Of a stretch of DNA of 64,000 nt, positions 22,261 to 34,442 are shown in pieces (within the stretch, counting starts at the first letter, position 1; every line of letters begins with the position of its first letter). The translations under genes and the position numbers were made by a program. The stretch lies in the NCBI GenBank assembly GCA_030077755.1, contig JAQJZZ010000012.1, positions 930,001-994,000 on the forward strand. Reading direction: 5' to 3'. Below the pieces are notes generated by a model that was not told the origin of the DNA, did no database searches, and saw only the letters and a program-made list of their open reading frames with translations. The stretch comes from Filosporella fistucella. Lineage: Eukaryota > Ascomycota > Leotiomycetes > Helotiales.

Positions 22261-25200
22261 CCTCTTTCCTCTGATTCACGCACTGAGGTGAGATGTCTCT
22301 GTCTCTACCTCAGATAAGAGACAAAAACGTGGAAATGTACCCGACGTGGCAAATCCCGATCGCGTACCTGGGGTTCGGAATGTAGAAGTTTGGGTCCTAA
22401 AAGGGTCTATTGATTCTGAAGTTTCTACCTTGTAGATTCTTAGACTCTTGAATTCTAGAGGGAGTCGAGAATGCGGTTAAATCGCATCAGGTCGGTGGGT
22501 TGAATGGATTCATAGCTCATATTGTCGCTCATATTGACGATCAGAGAGGATTCTGGTTTTCAATAGTCTCTACCTATTGCACAGTAAGTAATTTAGTAAT
22601 GGCATTCCTCCCAAGACCACCTAATTAGGTGTCCGTAAGCCAAGGCGCAAACGATCACTTCCACGTTGCATTCCCAATTCCTGTGCCTGGCTCTTCACCG
22701 GGTGTTCCTGAATCTCTGACGCAGATGCGGAAAAAGAATGGTGTATGCGTGAATTATCTTATTCGTTCGATTGCCACTGTGGTTGTGGTGGCACACACAG
22801 CCAAAAGCATGCAGTACCTGGTGCCTGGCTACTGTCAGGGCGGAATGGCACGGATGGTATAGCTGGGTGGGGGAGTCAGCTTTTTGGTGAAGAACATCTT
22901 AGAGTAGCTGTAAGTAGCGGAGAGAATAATGGTCGAACGACATAAAATCAAAGTTTGAGGGAAAAGCATAGGGGATTTTACGGGATGTAGTTAAAGTTAT
23001 AGGCGGGAGAGGGGTTGGACTAGAGTGTGATGTAGGTTCAACAAGAGCAATAACCACCTTGTTTCTCCTCTCACCGGAAGTATATGTTTTCTTCCGGCAG
23101 CAAAGTAAGCCACTCGAAGGCAAAGCTGTTGAGTGACCTCAATTAAGTTGAGTCGGGGAGGCGCAAAGAGATGGGAAGTTTCGGACCTTGGACAACAAAG
23201 TGGGATGGCCGAAAACCGCCTCTTGTTTTCAGTCATCTCAAGGATAAGGTAACCGAATCGAAGCTCTTTCCTCGCTGGCAATCACGATTCAAGTCCAAGA
23301 ATGGATGAAATTATCTCATCTCATCAGCTCATCACTTCGCTGGCCAACTCACCCCAGCTCAATAGGTAGAGGAAGGATGAAGCAAATCTATCTGCAAGCC
23401 TCGCACATGTGATTACCCTCGTGATTTGCTCATAACAATTATCCACCTTGCACAAGCCTACCCGATTAGGCATGTCTTCAAATGCACTATTCGAGTATTT
23501 CACCGAGGGACTTGTAAGGTATGTGCTGGCCAGACTCAGCATACCATGCATCAAAAATTATCGATTACATATTTTTTTCACCCTCGCGCATTGCAATTGG
23601 AACTCTCATGCAGCCACTTAATTGCTGCAGGCACGGTGAACCATGGTTCGTGGTGCTCGATGCCAAGATGCGATAAGGTAAGGAAGAAAAGCTGGATACT
23701 GTAACGGACCGGAGATTTTATTGCGGGACCTGGGAGTGGCTTGAGCCTTTTGCTGTTCTGTGCGAGTGTGCTTGCGTTGCTGAAGTTGCGTGGAATGTCT
23801 TGGTTATTCCCTGTTGTAAGGAGGATTGAGCTGAAGTATTTGTTTCGAAACAAAGGGTTTGTTTCATAGGGAATTGAGATGAGGTGGAAAGAAAAGAAAC
23901 TTGGGATGGCTTCAACTCACCGGCAAGAAGAAGAGACAGGAGACAGAACGATAGAAGTGCCATCAGATCGAGATTTCTCCCACCAAGTGAGCTGATCATG
24001 TTCCTGTTCCTGTTCCTGAACATGCTGACAGATGGATCCTCGATGGATCTCCGACAGCCAACGGGGATGGCTGAACATCTCCCGCTCTCACTCCCATTCG
24101 ATCGTTGATCACCTTTGCAGTAAGGAAACTCTCCACACCACCATCAGGTCAGTGCAAAAGCAACGGGACTGCACAAAAACAGACACAATCAAGGCACGAG
24201 AGCTGCACAAGTCATGCACAAGCCAGGCACAAAACTGCACCAAAATGCCCTATGTAATGTGGACACATGGCAAGCACACACACTCACACTAACACCTTTT
24301 TCCCAACCACGATGGATTCAGGTACCAACGGTTTCATGGCCAATCACACTGTGAGCGCATTCTCTAGTTGAGTCTTAGTACTCAGTAGCCCCCCCAAGTG
24401 TTCCCAATAGTAAATCTCTTCCCCTTACCTTAACCCGCTCTGGTCAAGTTTCCTCTTAGTCTTCCCCCCAGTCGAAAAAAGTCAAAACTTGGTTCCGGCC
24501 CTGTGCAACGTGCGTGTTCCACTTAGTCATTTTGCTTCCGCTCCACTACCCTCCTCTCAACCTCCCTCCTCCGTACCAACTTATTCTTCCCCCGATGGGA
24601 TAACCCATTCCCACTTCCTATCCAAGTGATAGCCTGAAAAGTAGAAATATGTTCTGGACCTTCTGGACGCCGAGGATCCTTGGCTCCGGCTCAACGCCAT
24701 GTCCTGCTGTCCCCAATTATCCCCATTTGTCCCCACCAAGTACCACACACCTGCTCTGCACAAGCCAAAAGGTTTAGTTATTGCAAAGAAAAAGTCTGAC
24801 ACGCAACCAAGTCCGCAGTACCGCTCTGTCAGATTTGCTTGTTGATGCGTGAAGGATGAAGAGTCAGTGTTGATGGCCCCAAAAAAGAGGGTCTAGGAAC
24901 TTCACCCCCATCCTGCACATGCGGTCTTATATCAAGCCCATCAATCCCCCCAATCTCACTTCTTTCTTTTCTCTCCCAACCACAATCCTTTTGGCCTTTT
25001 TGACTCTCTTTTGGTATTGCTCTTCGGACCTTCTTACCATTCCTTATAACATCGATCTGTGATCGCGAAACGGTACTTTCCTTGAAGCCCAGCCATCTCT
25101 CGTCTTCTCAAGTAAGAAGCAAGAAAGCTAGTCTATCTCTGTCCGCGACAGCACACATCCGTCTCTACGATATCAAGAACATCCAATCTTAGCATACCAG

Positions 25201-25336
25201 CCTCAAGTCTTGACGACTCAAATCTATACACAAATACTCGATCCGTACCTCCTCAGATCGACCAACTTGATAGACTCTGTTCTTTCATCTACAATCCTTC
25301 AAAACATATATATATCTATATATACCACCCGTCAAA

Positions 25337-25867
25337 ATGCAATTCTTCACCACCCTCCTAGCAGCCACCGCGCTCTTCACCCTCTCCTCAGCCGGAGCAG
25401 TCCACTTCGTCAACCAAGATGCCACTACCCGTACCATAATCTTTACCCCCAACGCCGGTCTCCAAACCATCCCCGACCTGACCATCAACGGTTCCTCAAC
25501 CGCCAACCAGACTTTCCCTACAGGCTGGATCGGAAACTGGTACTCTGTCTCCGAAGGCGCCACCAATGTCCCAGGCATGCTCGGAGAGGTCCGCTTCGAT
25601 GGTTTCGCAGGCGCTACATACTTTGATGTCTCTGCGATTGTCAACCCAGCCGATACAGTGGGTGTCAAGATGATCTTCCCCAAGAACTCGGATTCGCCTG
25701 TCTCAGGGTGCCAGACCTTCCCATGCGCGAACGCGTATAACAAATGGGATGATATCGCTACTCTTAGCACGGATGATAGTGAACTCATCTGTCTACTCGG
25801 CAACTTGAGCAATGAGCGCAGGAGAGGAATGGTCGCTAAGATGAGCAGGGACTTTGTTACTTCTTAA
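25337..25867 (+). CDS. small secreted protein, DNase1-like annotation family
   Basis: Single-exon gene for a 176-residue secreted protein. The signal peptide is MQFFTTLLAATALFTLSSAG. The mature chain starts AVHFVNQDATTRTIIFTPN and continues with PTGWIGNWYSVSEGA, MLGEVRFDGF and YFDVSAIVNP. Near the end are GCQTFPCANAY and ELICLLG, which give three cysteines. I recall similar ascomycete proteins carrying the automatic label 'DNase1 protein'; no nuclease motif is visible here and that name should not be taken as function. Compared with my memory of relatives, which end soon after the last cysteine, this one has an extra basic tail (NERRRGMVAKMSRDF), possibly from loss of the original stop. Codons are C-rich, suggesting good expression. 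Confidence 0.72.
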   Translation: MQFFTTLLAATALFTLSSAGAVHFVNQDATTRTIIFTPNAGLQTIPDLTINGSSTANQTFPTGWIGNWYSVSEGATNVPGMLGEVRFDGFAGATYFDVSAIVNPADTVGVKMIFPKNSDSPVSGCQTFPCANAYNKWDDIATLSTDDSELICLLGNLSNERRRGMVAKMSRDFVTS

Positions 25868-28108
25868 GTTTCAAGTTCCTACTTATCTTCCTCTCCTTCC
25901 TTTCTCCTTGAAGGAGAGATCTTACGCATCTATGTCTCATCTCGCGCCCTCAATGGATATTAGCGCCGCATGCGAGCTGCAATATCCCTCTCTCATCCTC
26001 AGTAAATACTCATGACACTTAACGAAACGACACCCTCTCACGAACGCATCCGACAAGGAGAGGAAAAAACTTAGACTTCTGGGATTTAGTATCTCTGGCG
26101 TGGATGGACGGATAGGAATACCCTTTTCAATGGTTGAAAAACGAAGGAGTTTAGGCTCCGATTACACTCTTTTTGAATGGTTTGAATTGAATTGGGAAAT
26201 GTAACTTCGCTTCTATGGTATATACTAGGGAATGTTCTATCCCTTCCCCTTTCCAGTTAGGATGCTGGAAGGGAAGGAGAACTGGTATGAATTTTTTTTT
26301 GGATTGGATTTACATAGACTTTGGAACTTTTATCATTCATGAAAATAACTTATATTACTTTACCTTACCTAACCTATCGGTGATGACATGAATTTAGTCT
26401 ATCGTGATATATTATCCCTTACTCTATCATATAATTATTGAACACAACACTTGTTGTCTGTAAGACACCTTAAGGTAAGCTTTGTGCACGGTCGACGCGT
26501 CGTCGTCGTCTCATCGTCCCACCTTGCGCATGGTGGCTAATCGTTAACGCGCTATCTCACGCTCAGGTACGAGCGCGAAAAATACACGCTTATGGAGTAC
26601 CTACCCCTTGACCCCTCACTTCCCCCTTCCCCTCCCTTTTCTCTTCTATACTATCTTACCTAGCGTGAGCGCTTCATCCATCAACCGCCCGTTTCACAAC
26701 TATAAACACTACGAGAGTAATTGGCTCTCTAATAGGAAAGCAGAAATCCAAAATAGAAGAGTCGGAACAAGAAAGAATAAGAGTGGAAATTCATTCTGAG
26801 AAAAGGAAATTCATAAGGATGTATTTTTGGAGATCTGATTAGGGGGCTTTTCTTTTAATAGTGGAAATTTAGTATTGGATAACAGGGGGAAGGGGAGGTA
26901 GGGGGATACCTTACCTACGTGAGGGTGTATAAATTGAGATATTGAAAAGGTATTTGAGATCTGGATTTGACGGGGCTGAGGAAATAATTATTGAAAGTAT
27001 CACGTGAAAGTTATACGAAAGGCAGGTAAGTAGGGTGCTTATTGTATCTCTTGAGTTTAAGGTCGCGGAAGCGGTTAAAGAATTAAAGAATTAAGAGTAA
27101 GTAGATGATTCTTTTATACTGTTAAAGGCAATAACTTTCAAGAAATTCTTAGAATTAAAAGCGAAACTGCGAGATATCTGGTTTATCACGTGCAAGTTCC
27201 TTTTTCCTGGAGGTGCCTTTGTAAGGGCAGAAGAGGATGAATCCTTTCAAGTATGACTTATAGGATAGCTTTATCTTATAAATTATGAAGTATTATATAT
27301 CTGTTCAATATAGCCTTAATAGTAGTGAATAATTTATTCAATCGCCTTAGTATTTTCTTATCCGATTACGTGTTGAACGGACTGCGACGGGAGTATATAC
27401 CGATGAGATCTGACGCTACTTCACTTTGAAGGAAATTACAAAGTAAGCTCTTGTACCTGACTTGGCATCTAACTTTTCAAAAAAGTCCTCTTTTTTTCCC
27501 TTTTCCCTACGAAAAGACGCTCGCATACATGATCTAACCCTCCATCTATACCTACTTGAGGATCCAGGCCCATCCATCCCACTGCACCTGAAGTATTCAG
27601 CAGCCCACTCCTCTCGTCCACCTATATTTCAATTAAAAGCGTTATAACTCGTCCTCGTTATCTAATTCCCATGACGACATTCAAAGACTGAGCAAATGCG
27701 ATTAATAATGCATTAACATGACGTAAGCACAGTTGCGTATAGTTTCTTCCCTCTCACGCCCATGCTTCCTTGCCTCGCCTATGGCACGCCACCCAAAAGA
27801 TTGCCCCGCAGTTGCGATACAATCGTGCCAAGCTTTATATCGAGAATCCTTGTGAGAGGTGAAAGAAGGACGGTCGTCCGCTCAAGGAAATTCCACGTGC
27901 CATCTTTCTCTTCCCTAAAAGAGGTAAAGAAGATCGGATGTAAGCTTTGAAAAGAGCTGGGAATTTAACCTGGAAAGGAGGAATTGCACACCTCGTTCAC
28001 AACATCCATGTCGAGACGATTCTATCTTTGATACCTCCTTCTTCTGCCTATCATATGACTCTATACCCGAAGAATCTCGAGAGCTAAAGCTAATAATATT
28101 AATGAGAG
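25868..28108. other. intergenic, 2.2 kb, no gene seen
   Basis: AT-rich spacer with repeated TTACCTACCT/AGGTAAGGT-like pieces and two CACGTG boxes (about 27001 and 27187). Small open frames near 26608, 27462 and 27762 have no family features. It holds the 3' flank of the secreted-protein gene and the promoter of the regulator gene. Confidence 0.45.
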
Positions 28109-30287
28109 ATGGATACCGATCCCTCTTTCACCGCAATGATGGAGCTTTCTCAGAGCAGAAATACACCTCAATTAACGTTTGTGACGCAGACTGGACGACC
28201 GACTAAAGACCCAGTGTTGAAGAGGTTGGTGAGGAGACATGCGAGGCTTTCTGTGAAGGGAAACAAGGGGGAGAAGAGGAAGGAAAAGGTGTTGCAGTAT
28301 CAGCTTGTTGTTCCTGGGGATTTTGGAGGGGAGATAAGTGGGGATGGCGGCGAGGGCGCCAAGGTAGGGGAAGAGCAGGAAGGAAGATCAAATGAGTGTA
28401 GTGAGAGAGGAGTTGTGAGAGAAGTGGAAATGGACTCCGTTGGTTTGATGATACAGAAACACACGCATGAAGTTGTGGATGTAGGTCAGAGTGTGAGTCC
28501 GCCGCACAACGTCGCGCGACAGACCGGATGGTCGAGGTCGGCACCGGAAGATCAGGTCTTGAAAGAAGATATCAGATCAACTAAGAAAGTATTGAATGAG
28601 AGTGTTATAATAAATGCAAAGGTCAAGATGAGGTGTCGAACTTGCAAGTAAGTAGATGAGGATTCTATGAATCTACACCTTACAGTCCCGTTGTCAATGA
28701 GATACTGATTGAACCAGATTACGATACCTCAAATGCGATAAGATCAAACCGGTCTGTGACCGCTGCTCCAAATCAATAGCAGAGCGGGACTCCGATCTCA
28801 CTATCCCGAATAAACTGCGAGCTCCAGCAGCGAAATTCAAATCTCACCTCCTCACTCATCGCCTGTCCACAACACCCAATTTCGAAAACGAAATGGAAGC
28901 ACTCTATTTCCAAGTCTTCCAAGACGAGACATCGTCCGATCTATCAGGTGTTTTCCGCTCCTACTTTTGGAAAGCACTTGTTCTCCAAGAAGCACACCAT
29001 CAAGCCTTCGTTCGCCATGCTGTGACTGGAATTGCAGCCCTGAGCAAATCTATCAAAACAGCTTATCACGTATCCACACCATCGTTCACCCTCCAGAATG
29101 CAGATTCATCTAAACTACAACGGAAATTCGCGTTTGAACAATATGGAAAAGCGCTGAAAGGAATGCGGCTCTCTCAATGGAGAAGCGAAAATCAGGTTAG
29201 GAAAGTGTTGATTGCAACTCTCTTAACATGTGTTTTTGAAACTATGAATGGAGATCAAGATCTCGCGCTCTCACATGCGCTGGTTGGAGATAAACTGATA
29301 TGTAATTGGATCAAAGCACATCCTCATGTTGTGCCATGGACAGAAGGGATATCTTCGCCTCTGAATCATGTAGTGGAAGATGAAATACAGCTCACATTCG
29401 TGCGATTCGATCTCCAATTACTCACCTTCCTTGACACGCGAGGCTCTCTATTTCACGAAGACGGAAAAACTACCTCCTGGGCGACGATCGAAGAGATGCC
29501 GATGTTCTTCACGCATTTGACGGAAGCGACCAGATATTGGGAATTGATTATGAGACGCTCATGTCATTTCATTATATCTGCAGCTGAGAAAAGCAGACCT
29601 GAGGAATTGAGAAGAGACTTTATATACCAGATGCAAGGAAGAACCCTAGATATCGTGTCGGAAATATGTATCTACGGCTCTCCATTCATTGTTCCCACCA
29701 ACCTTCTCCTGGAACGAAACGCCCATATCTCAGATCTATCACGCTGGTCTAACGCAGCTTCTCACCTCTTTACCTCTGCCGCATATTCTACCTATGGTCT
29801 TCGAACTAGTACTGCAGCGCTGATAATCCAGTGCTACACACTTGCGATCCGTATCGCAGTCGAGGGAACTACTTTTGTATCCGAAACACCATATGACATC
29901 TTCACATCCCAATTTGAAGAAATCATCACATTAGCGGAAATGATAGCAAACAATATGGAATCATTGGGCAATGAACAGCCAGCATATCATTTCCATCTCA
30001 GTATCGTACCACCTCTTTTCATCGTCGTACTTCGCTGTCGGGATTTGGTTCTTAGGAGGAGAGCTATAGCTTTACTTAAAGGATCGAGACGAAATGGGTG
30101 CTGGGACCCGAGAATGGTGGGGGAGATTGGAGAGTGGATTATGAGCCTGGAAGAGGGGCGGGAGAGGGTCAGTTTGTCGAGATTGAGGATTAGTTTGGAG
30201 GGGAGAGGGGTGCTGGTGCAGTGTGTGAGGAGGGATGAGGGGGGTGGTGTGCTGGGGTGGGAAGAGGTGTGGATTGAGAGTTGGTAA
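28109..30287 (+). CDS. Zn2Cys6-type transcription factor, finger incomplete
   Basis: Nuclear regulator of the fungal binuclear-cluster class. Two exons, 28109-28647 and 28718-30287, give 702 residues; the intron splits the zinc cluster (CRTCK|LRYLKCDKIKPVCDRC). The cluster has five of six expected cysteines: after CDRCSKS the chain goes IAERDSDLTIP, with no sixth Cys in the usual 6-9 residue window. The roughly 175-residue N-terminal region includes the FVTQTGRPTKDPVLKRLVRRHAR pattern seen in many fungal regulators. The rest is the helical fungal_trans_2-like middle homology region (for example LIATLLTCVFETMNGD and HLFTSAAYSTYGLRTS). It lies beside SDR, MFS and P450 genes and may control them, which is inference from position. 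Without the sixth ligand, DNA binding may be weakened. Confidence 0.82.
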
Positions 30288-30757
30288 GCTATCAAATACT
30301 ATCGATTCAGTGAGTCCTGGGGCTTTGGTTGTAGTATATTTGTATAACATCCAATCTTTCTTACTTCAAATCTATCTTTTGTATTAGTTTATATCTATCA
30401 CCTCTCATTATGTCGTTAGTTGGAGAAGCACAGCGGCGTTTGGTTCTACCTCACACTTATGAAGTTATGGGTACTAGTCTCTCAATCAAGGACTGAGATT
30501 TCTGCGAATGTGTAAATCATTTGAACTGCCTTTGAGTTTATTTTTCATTTTTTTCTTTCAATCTACCCCAATCGATTCAATGGGCTGTGTTAGTGCAAGA
30601 GAACCATTTGGGGTGCTAGTACGACTGGGATAACGGAACTCGATTGAAAGATACATGATTAGATGAGATCTTGATTCGGATATCATAAATTCTGATATCC
30701 TACGTCTCAGGAATTATCTAATTTCATATTCAATCGAATTTCTCTCTACCCTCCCCT
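30288..30757. other. short convergent spacer
   Basis: About 470 bases between the 3' ends of the regulator and the SDR gene. It is AT-rich 3' flank; nothing else is seen. Confidence 0.45.
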
Positions 30758-31731
30758 TCAAGCAAACTGCTCAGCCCCAAACTTCCCCTGTAACCCCATA
30801 ATCAGCTTCCCCTCTCCAACAATCTCTTCCCTCCTCTCCACCAACTCCTCCACACTCCAATTCGCACTAACATACCGTCCACTCAACCACCTCGCCTGCT
30901 CACTCGCCAACCAAACCCCTATTCCGCCCACCAATTCAGGCGTATCAAGCGAGAAACGACGAAACAAATCTGTTGTCATATCTGTAGGTACCGTCCCTGG
31001 ATGCAGAGAGATACATGCTACGTTCTGGTTCTCGGCTGCGATGTAGGCGGATAGTTGAAGAGGAACCAGTTTGGAGATGGCGTAGGAGGACATGGTTGGG
31101 TAGATTTCGATGGAGGCGCCAGAGGTGACGGTTATCATAGTTGCTTTTGCGTCTGGAGGGAGGAGGTTGAGGAAGCCTTGGGAGACGAGGAAGGTACCTT
31201 TTGCGTTGATTTCCTAGTGGTATATTAGATCTTGGTCCATTTCATTTCTCTGCTACTTTTTCCCTCAATGAGTAGGGATGGACTTACGAAATCAGACCAC
31301 CATTGCGTCGCATCTGCGTCCTTAACACTCACGGTCCCAGCAAGTACTCCCGCATTATTAACTAATATATCCGCATGTCCAAACTCGCTCTTTACTTCCT
31401 CCCACATCTTACTCACAGACTCCGAATCCGAGATATCAGTAGGTATAGCTAGAACTCTAATTTCAGGGTTAATAGCCGCTATATCCTTAACTACTTCTTG
31501 TAGTGAAGTAGCTGTTCGAGCGACAAGAACAATGCCCTTTGGATTTGCGTGTGCGAAGGAGGCAGCGAAGGAGTAGCGACCTAGTCCTTTGCTGGCGCCG
31601 GTTATGACGATTGTTTTGCCTGCTTGCGAGTTGGCGGGAGAGGAAGGAGAGATGGCGGGGTAGAGGGTGCGGTAGGTTTTCTTGGTGAAGGCTTGGGAGG
31701 TTACGAAGTAGTCTGTTGGGAGGGAGTCCAT
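30758..31731 (-). CDS. short-chain dehydrogenase/reductase
   Basis: Classical SDR of 299 residues, NAD(P)(H)-dependent; substrate unknown. Two exons: 31288-31731 and 30758-31213, with a phase-0 intron (GTAAGT..CACTAG). The cofactor motif TGASKGLG is near residue 45, the structural NNAG follows DILV, and the active site has SYAISK (Tyr-x-x-x-Lys) with the preceding catalytic serine in VTSGAS. ISLHPGTVPTDM is the usual PG strand-turn, and the C-terminus (ASEQARWLSGRYVSANW) is typical of fungal SDRs. It has no signal peptide. Divergent from the MFS gene, it could work with the nearby P450, but this rests on position only. Confidence 0.92.
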
Positions 31732-32834
31732 GGTGATGGCTTGGGATGTGGTTGAGGGATTGATAGTGTATGCGTTTAATGGAGATGAGATTGAAAGAGA
31801 GAGTAAGAATGTATGGATTGGAGATGTGTGATCATTGTGGTCTACACAGTCTCCATCTTATAGAGAATTGAAATGTAGTTTATTACCAAGCATCGATTGT
31901 ATCTTCCAGGGTACGGACATTGAAGTACGGAAATACATGGATACATTGCATACAACGCCAACAACTATACTCAAAAGTCTCATCATGATGCTGAGTAATT
32001 GGCTAGAAGAAAGCCAAACCAGAAGTCTTAGTCCTAAGCCCTAGGTTTTGTTCAGCGGCGAGCATGATGTAAATATTTGAACATAATGAAACGTGATTGG
32101 TTGGAATGTACGAGCGAGATGTTCAATAAGCTACTTCAGCTACACATTTGAAAAGCAACTTGTAAAGTGCAGGATATCTTGATCTTTCGTATCTTGGCAT
32201 CAAAGATACGATTTGTAAGCACAGTGCTTATTAAGTTGTTGGCCGACAAAAGGAAATAATATTGATGACATTCATGACGGAAGAACCTAGCTTGGAGGTG
32301 AACTCGGGATTCCGGTTGAAACACGTGATTTTCCTGAGTTGGTGGAAGTGATTGTCTGAGCAAAGGGTAAGAAGCAGGATAAAGCTACGTGATATCCCGA
32401 GTTCGATGGCCTTTTTTAGAAGAATTTGATGCTTCGGCCTCCTGACAAGTTCTTGGGAGAGTAACCACGCCACAGCTGGGTTACGAAAATGCTAGATCTG
32501 GACTACTTAGTCCTTCTCGCACAGACGCACCAATATTTATGTTCCTTTAGTGAAGGCTGACGATGTAATAAAGTGTTTCTTGGAACTGGAGATGATGGAA
32601 ACTATTTTCGAGTGGTGATAGTGTTATTTAGGACGGTTATCGGCAGCTAGCTTGAACTTCAAGCTACTCGTCTCAACCCCCACTTCTGTATCTTTTGGTC
32701 CGTAGTAGAATATTTCTTCTGTTTCTCATAAGCCGGAGGCTACCCTGTGGTGATTCTGTTATTATTTATCTTTATTATACTTCAACATTGTTGGAAAGTC
32801 ATGCGTATGGAGTGAGAAACTGCATATCTATGTG
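31732..32834. promoter_or_regulatory. divergent SDR/MFS intergenic region
   Basis: About 1.1 kb between the start codons of the SDR and MFS genes, so both promoters lie here. I see no CGG..CCG inverted pair that I could assign to the neighbouring Zn2Cys6 regulator. Small open frames are not gene-like. Confidence 0.4.
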
Positions 32835-34442
32835 ATGAGGGGAAGCAAGTCCCTATTTCCGGACAACTCTGGAGGCGAAACTGGGCCAGGAGCAGAACAC
32901 TCTGCCAACACTCGGAATGAATCAAACTATCCATTTGTCGAAGAGGATATGTCTGCTAGTCATGGTATAGACAGTAAAAGCCAGGGAATTTTAGATGCCG
33001 ATAAACAGAGGGCAGAGGGAGCATCACGTGACGATATGTTTTCATCGACAATGCCTAGAGATATGAGGGGAGAGGTAGATGGCGAGAAAGCTACAAGGAC
33101 CAACAGCTCGAATGAGAAGGAGAAGAGCCAGTCAGACTCCGAACAGCCAATCGACGGATCTACCTCCCCAAGGTCAGATGAGTACATATATCCCGAAGGA
33201 GGACTTGCAGCCTGGCTGGTAGTCTTTGGATCATGGTGTGGCATGTTTGCATCTCTTGGTATAGCTAATAGTTTGGCTTCTTTCCAAGCTTATATTTCCA
33301 TGAATCAACTTTCGACGTACTCTCCTGGGGCGATAGGCTGGATATTTTCTGTCTATGCGTTTCTGTCATTTGCCTGTGGCATATATATCGGACCCGTTTT
33401 TGATGTTTACGGGCCGAGATGGCTTGTATTGCCTGGCAGTGCTCTTGTGGTGCTGACTTTGTTCTTGATTGGTGTTTGCTCAGGTAAGTGAATTCACGGC
33501 CGGTCAAAGTATATGAGTTAATTGAGCATAGAATACTGGCACTTTATTCTTGTTTTCGGAGTCCTTGGTGGAAGTGGAACCGCGTTATTGTTTACTCCTT
33601 CCATCGCAGCAGTCTCACATTTCTTTCTTGTGGGACGGGGGAATGCAACAGGCATAGCAGCAGGAGGTGGGGCATTTGGAGGTGTCGTTTTCCCTCTGAT
33701 GTTACAATCTCTTATTCCGAAAGTGGGTTTCGCCTGGTCAACTCGAATAATGGGATTCATCATGCTCTTCCTCTGCATCATTGCAAATATCCTCATCCGA
33801 TCCCGCCTACCTCCCTCACTCAAAGCCAAGTCACCACATCCCGATTTCAAAATTTTGATGCAACCGGCATTTCTCATGACCGTCTTAGCCTGTTTCTTGA
33901 TCGAGTGGGCTCTTTTCGTACCGCTCACATATATCACTAGCTATGCTCTGAAAGAAGGCTTCAATCAAGCATTCTCATATCAAGTGCTCCCAATCCTGAG
34001 TGCTGGATCTGTATTCGGACGATGGTTACCGGGATTATATTCAGACGTGTTTGGACGATACAACACGGCTCTACTATCCGTCATTCTCACCATATTTTCA
34101 GTATTCGCTATCTGGCTACCATTTGGTTCACATACGGCAGGCATTGTCGTCTTTGCTGTATTGTTCGGTTTCGCGAGTGGGTCCAATATTAGTTTGACAC
34201 CAGTCTGCGTTGGCCAGCTGTGTGAGACTAGTGATTATGGAAAATATTATGCGACGTGCTATACTATAGTTAGCTTTGGCTGTTTGACGGGGGTTCCAAT
34301 TGCGGGAAGCATTATAGAAAAGTGTGGTGGAGAATACTGGGGGTTGATTGTCTTCACTGGGGCTTGTTATGTTGGCTCGTTCGGAGCGTTGGGATTTGCT
34401 AAAGGGTTCGCAACTGAATGGAAACTATGGCGTAAGTATTAA
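32835..34442 (+). CDS. monocarboxylate-transporter-like MFS carrier
   Basis: Major facilitator of the fungal MCT-like group. Two exons, 32835-33483 and 33532-34442, 519 residues, about 12 membrane helices. The cytosolic N-terminus of about 115 residues is hydrophilic and Ser/Glu-rich. Then comes the family signature YPEGGLAAWLVVFGSWCGMF opening helix 1, followed by SLASFQAYI and the paired YSPGAIGWIFSVYAF. After the intron, GRGNATGIAAGGGAFGGVVFP matches helix 4-5. The second half has GRWLPGLYSDVFGRYN, a motif-A-like loop. I chose the ATG at 32835. The substrate (organic acid or small metabolite) cannot be read. It sits between an SDR and a P450 gene. Confidence 0.92.

Larger units (their letters stand above)
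18509..25336. other. 6.8-kb gene-free stretch with simple repeats
   Basis: No protein gene is supported. The left half (about 19.0-21.6 kb) is AT-rich with a 16-base T run near 20353 and a degenerate repeat listed separately. The right half includes (CATCT) microsatellites. The last few hundred bases before 25337 are pyrimidine-rich with a TA-type run near 25307-25323, probably the leader of the next gene. Many small open frames occur on both strands without motifs. It could be decayed mobile-element sequence or regulatory space, but no inverted terminal repeat, long terminal repeat or transposase remnant is visible. Confidence 0.5.

Noticed and set aside
22200..23340. Possible subtelomeric or CRISPR-like repeats (CATCT units)
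   Set aside because: Plain microsatellites without spacers and without the telomeric unit TTAGGG; CRISPR arrays are not expected in fungal nuclear DNA.
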